Origin: an uncultured Porphyromonadaceae bacterium
Lineage (GTDB): Bacteria > Bacteroidota > Bacteroidia > Bacteroidales > Muribaculaceae
Direction of reading: 5' to 3'
DNA length: 64,000 nucleotides
NCBI GenBank assembly: GCA_905202215.1
Contig: CAJKRG010000002.1
Span: 71,564 to 135,563, forward strand
The notes beneath the pieces were generated by a model. It worked only from the letters and a program-made list of their open reading frames with translations, ran no database searches and was not told where the DNA came from. How positions within the stretch are numbered: the stretch's first letter is position 1; every line of letters begins with the position of its first letter. A program made the position numbers and the translations under genes. Below, piece by piece: positions 45,814 through 55,100 of the stretch.

Positions 45814-47835
45814 ATGCGGTTCTTTCGATTCTTCACATATATTCTTGCCGGTATTATAGGTACACTCGCCTCTTCTGCACAGGTAAACACCGATCAGGTG
45901 ATACGCATAGGGCAGAACGCCCTCTATTTCGAGGACTATATGCTCTCGATACAATATTTCAACCAGGCCATTCAGGCAAAACCTTACCTTGCCCAGCCAT
46001 ATTATCTGCGAGCCATCGCAAAACTGAATCTCGAGGATTACAACGGTGCGGAGGAAGACGCATCGCGTGCAATCGAAATCAATCCGTTTCTCACCGATGC
46101 ATGGGAAGTGCGCGGTGTCGCACGTCAGAATCTCGGTAAAAACAGGCTCGCGATTGAAGACTATTCGAAGGCTCTCGAGTATATTCCCCGTAACCGTCAG
46201 CTCATGTTCAACCGTGCCCTTGCCTATCAGGATATAAAGGAGAACGACCGTGCGGCCGAGGCATTCGACGAAGTGATAAGTTATTACCCCGGTTTCGACA
46301 ACGCCTATCTCGGACGGGCGCGTCTGCTGATGGAGCGGAACGATACCGTGGCCGCTCTCGCCGATATCGACAAGGCTCTGAGCATTAACAAGAATGCGCT
46401 GAACGCCTATATCATGCGTGCCGATATAGCCATCAACTCGCACCGCGATTATCAGGCTGCTCTCGATGATATCGACAATGCCATCCGACTGCAGCCGCGT
46501 ATGGCCGGTCTTTATATCAACAGAGCATTTCTGAGATATAATCTCGATTCCTACAAAGGGGCTATGGAGGATTATGATTTCGCTCTTACGCTTGAACCTC
46601 TCAACATAACGGCGCTTTTCAACCGCGGTCTTCTGCTTGCCGAAGTGAGCGACAACGACCGGGCTCTAAACGATTTCAACCGTGTGCTCGAACTTGATCC
46701 AGACAATTACCGTGCTCTCTACAACCGTGCGATGATATACCGCGCCAAGGGCAATACTGAAGGGGCTTTGGCAGATATAAGCCGAGTGGCCGAGCGTTTT
46801 CCTGATTTTCCGGCCGCTATCTATATGCGGGCCGAACTTTATCGTGAACGTGGTCAGCTTGCACGTGCCGAGGCCGACTACAAGCGTGCCCGTGCTGCCG
46901 CAAAGGCTCTGAGGCCGGTTTCGGCAGACGAGGCGTCTCCGTCGGAAAGCGGAAGTCCTGCCGATGATGAGGGCATGGATATGCCCGCAGAACTTGCAGC
47001 CAAGCGTTTTGCCTCGCTCCTCACAGTCGATGACAATGCGACGATTGAAGAAGAATATAACAACAGCGCTATCCGTGGCCGTGTGCAGGACCGTCGTCTG
47101 AACATAGAGATAGAACCTATGATGCTGCTGTCGTTCTACTCTTCGCCTACCGAACTGCGCCGTAACACATATTATATCCGCGAGGTCGACGATCTCAACG
47201 CCACACGTCAGTTGCGTTTTGTGCTTGTGGTGACAAATGATGTGCCTTCGATCGATGAAAATATGGCCGCACGTCATTTCCAGAGCATAGAGTACTACAA
47301 CTCCCATCTCTCGACACACCAGCCGCGGCCTGTCGACTATATAGGTCGTGCCCTCGATTTTATAACGGTGCGCGATTATATCAATGCCGAGAAAGATATA
47401 GACAGGGCCATTGCAATGGCTCCGGATCTCGCGATAGCATATCTGATCCGAGCACAGGCACGCTATGGTCGTCTTCAGCTCGAACGCGACTCGCCGCAGC
47501 CGGGTACCGATGCCATGACACGCGCTTCGCTCAACCGTAAGAGACTTTCTGATATCGATTCGGATCTCGACGAGGTGATACGTCTGTCGCCCAATATGGC
47601 GGTGGCATATTTCAATAAAGGCAATATTCTGTTCGAACTTGAGGAATATGCGCTCGCCCGCGTGGCATATGACAAGGCGATAGCCCTGAAACCTGATTTC
47701 GGCGAGGCATATTACAACCGCGGCTATATCGCCCTCAAATACGGTCATCAGACCGAGGGCATCGCCGACCTCAGCAAGGCCGGCGAGCTCGGTATTATTC
47801 CTGCCTACAATCTCATCAAGCGTATATCGCGCTAA
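45814..47835 (+). CDS. Secreted or periplasmic TPR-repeat protein
   Basis: A 673-residue protein. ATG at 45814 is preferred over the TTG one codon earlier. The signal segment is MRFFRFFTYILAGIIGTLASSAQ. About nine to ten tetratricopeptide repeats follow (about 30-345), with recurring ALADIDKALSINKNALNAYI-like units. A charged low-complexity linker comes next (about 355-390), then a non-TPR domain (about 400-500). At least two more repeats close the protein (VAYFNKGNILFELEEYALARVAYDKAI). TPR arrays bind other proteins; the partner is unknown. It is a single-gene unit. Confidence 0.9.
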   Translation: MRFFRFFTYILAGIIGTLASSAQVNTDQVIRIGQNALYFEDYMLSIQYFNQAIQAKPYLAQPYYLRAIAKLNLEDYNGAEEDASRAIEINPFLTDAWEVRGVARQNLGKNRLAIEDYSKALEYIPRNRQLMFNRALAYQDIKENDRAAEAFDEVISYYPGFDNAYLGRARLLMERNDTVAALADIDKALSINKNALNAYIMRADIAINSHRDYQAALDDIDNAIRLQPRMAGLYINRAFLRYNLDSYKGAMEDYDFALTLEPLNITALFNRGLLLAEVSDNDRALNDFNRVLELDPDNYRALYNRAMIYRAKGNTEGALADISRVAERFPDFPAAIYMRAELYRERGQLARAEADYKRARAAAKALRPVSADEASPSESGSPADDEGMDMPAELAAKRFASLLTVDDNATIEEEYNNSAIRGRVQDRRLNIEIEPMMLLSFYSSPTELRRNTYYIREVDDLNATRQLRFVLVVTNDVPSIDENMAARHFQSIEYYNSHLSTHQPRPVDYIGRALDFITVRDYINAEKDIDRAIAMAPDLAIAYLIRAQARYGRLQLERDSPQPGTDAMTRASLNRKRLSDIDSDLDEVIRLSPNMAVAYFNKGNILFELEEYALARVAYDKAIALKPDFGEAYYNRGYIALKYGHQTEGIADLSKAGELGIIPAYNLIKRISR

Positions 47836-47836
47836 C

Positions 47837-49027
47837 TTACGTTTGTGAGGAACGGGCTGTTCGGCCCGTTTTGACGCATGTCAGCACCATAGTCATAACA
47901 GAGCAGGATATCAATGCGATATATGTCGACGTCTGTATATCGCCCATCCCGACGAGCGGTGTCACGATTCCGCCGAAGAAAAAGCCTGTCGCTCCGATTA
48001 TTGCCGAGGCCCATCCGATGACGTTCTTGCCTTCCGACATGGCCATGGTTGTTGTGGATGGAAAAAGAATTCCGACACAGAAGAGGGTGAGGAATACGAA
48101 TATCTCGTATCCCAACATACCCCCTCCGCTTATATGGTTTACAAGAAGTGCGACGGAGCATGCGAGCAGGCCTGCGGCACCGGTCCGGGTTGCGAAACGA
48201 AGATTGCTGAACCGGAGGGATATCATCGAGCCACCGGCTATTGCCAGAGAATTGATGGCGAATACTATGCCGAACATCAGTTCCGATAACCCGAAATCAT
48301 TCTGGAGTATGAATGCGGCCGACGAGATATAGCCGAAAAGAACACCGTTGGTTAGTCCGAACAGAATGACATATACCAGATAAGATGAGTTCTTTAAAAG
48401 CGTACCTGCCTGTTTTATAAGGCTGCCGAAGCCTCCGTGATGCCGTTTTTCGACGGGGTGTGATTCTCTGAACGGAACGTAGATTGCAAGCAGTAATAGT
48501 CCGACGCCGAAGAGAATCCAGAAAATACCTCTCCAGCCGATCGATTCGGCGAACAGACCACCGATTACCGGCGCTGTTACCGGTGCGATGCCGTTTATGG
48601 CACCTATTATGGCCAGCGTTTTAGCCAGTTCACGGCCGGAATAGCAGTCGGTGGCTACGGAACGCGACAGCACCACGCCTCCTGCACCGCCGAGGCCCTG
48701 AAAGAAACGGCAAATATTGAACCATTCTATCGATGGCGAGAATATGCAGGCTGTTGTGGAAATGAGAAAGAGGCAAAGCGCGGCGCCGAGCACAATCTTG
48801 CGCCCGTATTTGTCGCTGAGCGGTCCGAAGAGCAACTGTCCGGCGGCTAAGCCGAAAATACACATGGCAAGGCCCATCTGTATGGCGGATGGCGCGGCAT
48901 CGAAGTCGGTTGTCATTGTCGGAAGAGCCGGCAGATACATGTCGGTGACCAACGGCGGAAATGCTGCCAGAGCACCGAGAAAAATGTAGAGATACAGCAG
49001 ATATCTGTGTCCGTAAGAAGTTTGCAT
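47837..49027 (-). CDS. Bcr/CflA-type multidrug exporter (MFS)
   Basis: A 396-residue inner-membrane protein with twelve predicted helices. The N-terminus has FPPLVTDMYLPALPTM, typical of the Bcr/CflA drug-proton antiporters, then GPLSDKYGRKIVL (MFS motif A) and LGGAGGVVLSRSVATD (motif C region). Substrates of the family include bicyclomycin, chloramphenicol and sulfonamides; here they are unknown. The leader is long and structured. The last codons overlap the terminator of the converging TPR gene. Confidence 0.93.
   Translation of the reverse strand: MQTSYGHRYLLYLYIFLGALAAFPPLVTDMYLPALPTMTTDFDAAPSAIQMGLAMCIFGLAAGQLLFGPLSDKYGRKIVLGAALCLFLISTTACIFSPSIEWFNICRFFQGLGGAGGVVLSRSVATDCYSGRELAKTLAIIGAINGIAPVTAPVIGGLFAESIGWRGIFWILFGVGLLLLAIYVPFRESHPVEKRHHGGFGSLIKQAGTLLKNSSYLVYVILFGLTNGVLFGYISSAAFILQNDFGLSELMFGIVFAINSLAIAGGSMISLRFSNLRFATRTGAAGLLACSVALLVNHISGGGMLGYEIFVFLTLFCVGILFPSTTTMAMSEGKNVIGWASAIIGATGFFFGGIVTPLVGMGDIQTSTYIALISCSVMTMVLTCVKTGRTARSSQT
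47851..47872 (+). terminator. TPR-gene terminator lying inside the exporter coding end
   Basis: A 7-bp stem (AACGGGC 47851-47857, GCCCGTT 47864-47870) with a 6-base loop and a short T-run follows the TPR stop on the plus strand. It is contained in the last codons of the minus-strand exporter gene. Confidence 0.65.
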
Positions 49028-49049
49028 AGATCATACGATTTAGAGATTG

Positions 49050-49115
49050 AAGTCAAGATGACTTACCCTCTTATGCAACAAGAGCCCGTTGAGAGGATCT
49101 CAACAAGCTCTTGTT
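49050..49115 (-). promoter_or_regulatory. Structured leader of the exporter gene
   Basis: A large hairpin has outer arms AACAAGAGC/GCTCTTGTT (49077-49085 with 49107-49115) and inner arms GTTGAG/CTCAAC (49088-49093 with 49099-49104), separated by a 2x2 internal loop. A second perfect hairpin is AAGTCA-TGACTT (49050-49055 with 49059-49064). A CTCTT at 49068-49072 could compete for part of the large stem. No U-run follows on either strand. It may be a regulatory leader or the sprA 3' end. Confidence 0.5.
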
Positions 49116-49150
49116 ACACGATTATAGAAAATCTGGTGGCTTTCGGGGCG

Positions 49151-49158
49151 CAAAGATA
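49151..49158 (-). promoter_or_regulatory. Bacteroidota -7 promoter element (exporter gene)
   Basis: Minus-strand TATCTTTG matches TAnnTTTG. Transcription would start near 49144, giving a leader of about 117 bases containing the hairpins. Confidence 0.5.
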
Positions 49159-49197
49159 CTAAAAATTTGTCAGAATCTGCGCCGGTATGCCCGTGAA

Positions 49198-52100
49198 TTA
49201 TCTTGCGAGCGATAGATTGAGGCTGATGCCGTAGGAGGAGTTGGTGGTTGGATATGAACTGGTGGTCACGATAGGACTGTTGACCTGATGATCGAAGTAG
49301 GCCGACACAGTGAGTCGCTTGGACAGTATATACGATGCGGTGAAGTTTATACCTATGGTATTGCTGCCGCTTGTGGGCTGTGTGTAGTTGCCTTCGATAC
49401 GGCGTATGAGTGCCTGATTGTGTTGGAACGTGCATTCGGCGTTAAGAGTCAGGTCGTTGCTTACACCGGTGCCCGAGCCCTTCATCTTGAGCACAGTATT
49501 GAATCCTATGATTTTGTAGCCTGCGCCGATTCTGATGGCCCGTTGTGTTGCTTCGACGAGCTGCCCGGCCGATGTGTTGAGGGTGAGTGTGCGTTGATCG
49601 CGGTATTCGGCGTTGAACTGCAGATCGTTTTTCAGAGTGGCGTTGATGCCGAAGAGCGGTGCGAATCGTTCGGTGATGGTTACCGACGATATATTATATG
49701 GTGACGAAGGGATCGGCTCGCCCGTAAGTTCGTCAAGTGTATAGCCCAGGTTTTCGCTGCCGTCCACCGACGCCCAGTTGAGATATGAGCTGTACGAGCC
49801 GACCGAATATGTGCATTGGTAGGCATGGTTGACCGTGAAGGTCTTGAATATGTTGCGCATGTTGCCGAGGTTGATGAAGCCGTCGTAGGTAATGCGCCAG
49901 TTTGGGAGCGCTGCCGCGAATGAGGGGAACGGATCGAGAGTTTCGGTCGCTGCTGAGCGGCCTGTGTAGGCTGCAAGGAAGGCGGGAATGAGGACGTCGG
50001 AAGAGGTCTCGCTCACTGTGCCTGTTTCGGGATTGAATGGCTGTCCTGCGGCTATGTTGTCGGACATAAAGCCTCCGGTGGGGTATCTGGTGCCTATATA
50101 CTGAGCTTCGACGCGGCGACGGATTTCGGGGATATTTTCGAGGAATTTGTCGAATGCAGCTGAGCGGTATCCGTCGTCGGCTTTGCTGCCTTTAAGAGCC
50201 GTGAGTATAGCGCAGTGTGTACGTGTATATGAGCCGGATAGCGATGTCGGCATGCCTGCATACATGAATTGTATCTGCGAGTTGCGGTTGTCGGTGCGGT
50301 TGAAGGTGAGCTGCACCTTGAATCCTTTGAATAGTTCGAGATTGACCTCGAGATTGAGTTCGTTTGTCCTGGCCCATATTGCAGGCGACGTCTGACCGTC
50401 GTCAGTTATCAGCCAGCCGCGAGACAGCGCTTTGTCAATATATTTTTCGTCGGTGAAACCGAATGCGAAGTCAAGGCCAGGCGACATGGGGCCTTGCGAT
50501 GTGGTCTGGCCGAAAATATTGCCGATTTCCGGACGGAACAGCGGCAGATTGAGCGAGCTTGTGGAGCGGTAGCGCAGTGCGACATTGCGTGGCGACGTCA
50601 CTACGCGGAGGGCGTATTCACCGATGTTGCGCCATAGGCTTTTGTCCTCTTTCAACACTTCGATGACAGTGAATTTGATATTGTCGGTGCCGCGGTTCAG
50701 TACCTCGATGGTGTTGTTGTCTATCACTTTCGATTTTATGACGAAAGGTTTGCCGTCGGTTGTCGTGGCCGACACCTTGATCTTGGCTGTGCGCAGATTG
50801 TGCTTTATGACAAGCGACGTGTCTTCCTTTAGCTTGTAGGTGCGTTCGAATTTTTTCGCCTTGCGCGGAGTTCTGCTGGTCGGACGCGTGTTGGCAAAGC
50901 GTTTGGTGACGTCGCGGAGTATTGGAATCTTGTTGTAAAGCGTTTCGAAATTGATTCGGCCGTCGGCCGTCCAGGCAGCTTGGTTTGCGATTGAGTTACC
51001 TACCTGGATGCCGTCGATGGTCGCGCCTCGGTCCCAGCGATATGTGGCGTTGTAGCTTACGTTGCCGGTGAGGTAGTCGAGGAAGGCTATTTTCGAGAAG
51101 GGTGCTTTGTATTGACCCGTGAATGTCTGATTATAGCTCCAGGGCGTACCCATCGAGCGCAGGCTTTGCCATACGGTGTCTTTCCAGTCGCGGTATTTGT
51201 CGGGGAAGAGTTTCTTGTTGACAGCTCCTACCGTCTCTTCGATTCTGGCGGATGTGTTGGAATTAAACGACAGGGACAGGGTTTTTGTGATGTTCCAGGT
51301 GATGGCAAACTGACGGTCCCACAGCCAGTTTTTGCTGACAGATACGGGCAGCTGGAACATAACGTCGGTCTCCGAGCGTGTCTGCTGTTCGTAGTAATAG
51401 CGCGTCATGTTGGTCATGAACGATATATTGGTCGGCAGCCACGAGAGTTCCCAGTCTTTGAGGAAACGGGCGTTCTTGCTTTTGCTCTTCAGATTTTTAA
51501 AGGGCTTGAAAGGCTTGAAATACGGCGAGTAGTTGTAGGCGAGAGAGCCGCGGTAGTCGTTGGTGTTCTCGTATTCGGTTGTAGGGTCGTTTTTCGACTG
51601 CTTTGTAAACGAGAAGTTGAAAGTGAAGTTAGCCGGATCCCAGGGCATTGGTTTGGCGCTCCGGACGTCGAATTTAAGACCCGAAATAGAGAAGTTCTGA
51701 ACCGATGTGCGCTCGATGGCATAGGCGCTGATGGAGTCGCGTTCGGCCTTGTCGGCGCAGTCGTCGAGGGCATCCTTAAGCAGTACGTCCTGATCAAGCG
51801 GATTGTATTTGGGTGCCGTGCGCTCTTTGGTCATGGAGTAATATATCGGAGCCTTGAGTTTGGCTTTTTCGGGCAGGAAGTGGCCGAGATCGGCCTGTAC
51901 AGCGACGTTGAATTGCGAATAGTCGTCAAGGCGTCGCTCGTTGAGGCTTTGGTCTACACTGCCGAATCCGGCCGATTCATAGTGCGCGCCGAGATTGAGA
52001 GTTGCCACGTCGCTGACGTTGAGAGTGGCGTTGGCCTTGGCTGCCCAGCCACCAGACTCGTTGAAATCGGTAACTTTGAGTTCGTTGACCCATACGGTAC

Positions 52101-55100
52101 CGTCTTTTGTTGTCGCGGAGTTATTGCGTACGCCCACAAGCATTACTCGTACATCGCTCAGCGACGGATTGCCCATCACAGCCATGCGGTTGCGTTCATT
52201 GGCGGGATCGCGCCCCGTGAACAGCACTCCGTAGCCGACTCCTTCCTCCTCGGCGCGTTTGGCCCTGTTTCTTTCCTTCTTCAGATCTACAAGCGCCTGA
52301 AGATTGAAGTCGAGGTAGTTGCTGCGTGGCCATACTTCCGCACGCGTGGCGTCGTTGTAGGTACCCGGAGGGGTCAGTTCGAGAGGAACCTCGTATTCAT
52401 AGTAATTGTTTTTGACATCTGTTCCGAGACGCACGAATACCGACAGTTCGCCGGAACGGAGAGCCGTAACGTTGTTGATGAGTGCTTCGGCGTGTACCCA
52501 CATCTGCATGCGCTGATAGTTGCGGAGGTCGAGCTGAGTATTGCGGTATACGCCGCGCGCGTCGCCGGCGGTAAGACCGGTGAGCTTAAGAGACATCGAC
52601 TGTTCGTTGAGCTGTGTGATCTGTGTCTGGCCTGGGTCGCTTATTCGTGTCACGCCGGGAGGAAGAACGTAGTTAACGGGTTCGCGTGTGGAGTTTTCCT
52701 CGATGTTTACCACCGATATGTCGAGCTGGCCCTGTGCGGGGGCATCGCCGCGGGTGTTCAGGTTGAAGTCATAGGGGCGCCATTCGCCGCGCACGAGTTC
52801 GAGAGTGGCGAAACGGAGATGTGTAGTTTTCTTGAAACCTGTTAGGAACATTCGGGCGAAGCGTATGGTCGAGAAGTCGCTGATAGAACCTACAACTCGC
52901 TCATAGTCGCTCAGCGGAATCTTGAACTGGTACCATTCTACCATCTGGTTTTCGCCGTCGCGTGTCGGGACGACGGTGACACGTTTGTCGGTGATATAGT
53001 TGCGGCCTACTTCAAGATCCTGAGGGCGTATCGACACGCGATATTGGAAATAGCGCTCGTATTCATTGAGAGTGTTGTCCTGATTGATATCTTCCACATC
53101 CGGTACACTGCGGCTGCTCTGGTAGAGAGGATCGGCTGCGTCTTCCGGTGACAGAGAGTTGCCCTCGACGCCGTTATAGCGCTTGTATCGTTCCAGAATC
53201 GAGAGACGCTGCTCGTCGTAGTCGTAGCCGCGGTAAAAGTGATAGTTGTCGCCGGCGGGGTCGTTGAGTGGCGAGAATGGATCGGTCTGCATGCGTTGCA
53301 GCGCTTCGGGCGACACACGGCGCGATATATTGTTGACGTATTCCGAGTAAGAGGGGAAGGCGAATTCGTCGTCGTTGGGTAGACCGTCGAGTCCGACATC
53401 CTGTGCCACGCGGGCGCCGTTATTGTTGTCGAAAGAGTAGGTCAGTGAGTTTTGCTGCGACACGCGGCCCCAAACTGTTTCGGTGAGATACTGGTCATTT
53501 CCGTCGTATGGTATGCCGTTTTCATAGCTTTTGAGACCGTCTTTGAGAATGTCTTCCGAGATTTCGCCGAAATTGAGATATAGATCGCCACCTTCGAGGT
53601 TGTCGGCTTCGGGATCGAGGAATGGACTCATGAGCCAGAACTGGACGTATTCGATATTGCTCTGTTCGAAGTTCGTGTTGTCGAGCCTGCGCATGATGCC
53701 TCCCCAGCGTTTTTCGGGATTCGTGAGGTAGCCCTGATCGTCGATACCCGTATCGTCGAGGTTATAAGGGCCGCGTTCGGATGGATAGAACGACAGATTT
53801 AGCGTCTGTATGGTGGAAGACTCTCCGTAGGTAAGTTCTCTGCCTGGAAATACCTCGTTTACGCGCACTTCGCGCACATATGGATTGGAGAGTTGCTTGA
53901 GGTCGCTTTTGATGTAGCCGGGGCACATCGAGGAATTACGTTGGGTGAAGAGACGGTCTATATAGTACCAGTTTAGGAGCGCACGGTTTTTGCCGTAGTT
54001 GATATTGTTGCTTTGGGCGGCTTCGGGGAACAGGGCATTCGCTCCCGACTCGTAGGGAGTGGACGCGAGAAACCAGGAATAGGGCGAGCGAAGGTCGATG
54101 CCCGTCTGGGTAGACTCGAAGTCATCGATGTACGACGACCCCTTGTTGGAGCCGCTCTTCTGGGCATGGGGCATCAGTTTGGCGGCTTCTGCCGTAAAGC
54201 TCAGGCGTGAGGGCTGTGTGGCGTTGACAGTCGGGATTTTGTTTATGAGGTTGGTGAGCCACATGAATTCGCCATTGTATGCCATATTGACGCCGAACAT
54301 AGAGTTATTGACGGTTTCGTCGCCGATATTCACTTTCTCGATCAGCGCCTTTTCGGAAAAATGAAGTATAGTCGCGCCGATATTGAAATTTTTATTAAGC
54401 TGATATTGCAGGTCGAGTCCGAGGAGGGTTTTTCTCTGTGTCGAGAACATGCTCTGGTTCTCGAGCGTGACGCTGATGTTCTGTCCCGAATCGATAATGC
54501 TCTGATTGGTGATTGTGACTATGCCCATTGCATAGTCGACGGTATAGTCGGAATTTTCGGTGAGCTGTACGCCTCCGGCCATGACGATGACAGAGCCGCG
54601 GGGCACATTCATGGCGTTGAGCCTGATCTGAGAACCTGCCGAAGCCTGATATTCGCCCGAAAGAATGAATTTGTTCTTGTCGGCATATTGACGCGCCACG
54701 ACGAGTGTGGAGTCGTAAAGTTCCTGATAGACATATTTCTCCGCGACAACCGGGTTTCCTATCACCGAAGCCAAATGCGAGCCGAATGGTTCGACGACGG
54801 GAAATACAAGTTTGCCGGTGGACGGATAGATAGTGTAGCCGTCGATGAAATCGAAGAAGCCGTCGGGATTGCTCTGTTCGTTGGAGTCAATGCGGTCAAG
54901 GTTCATCACCTGAAGGAGCGGCTTGTTGTTGAGCCGTGCCACAGGGAGATAATTGATCTGTGTGCCGGTGGTATCGGAGAGATATTTGATGTTCAGCTTG
55001 AATTTCGCTTTCTGGATCTGATAGCCTCCGAGAGAGTATACGTTCTTCATCATCAGATGCCACATCGGCAGCTTGGGCGATGTGGTGGTGCTCTTAAGCA

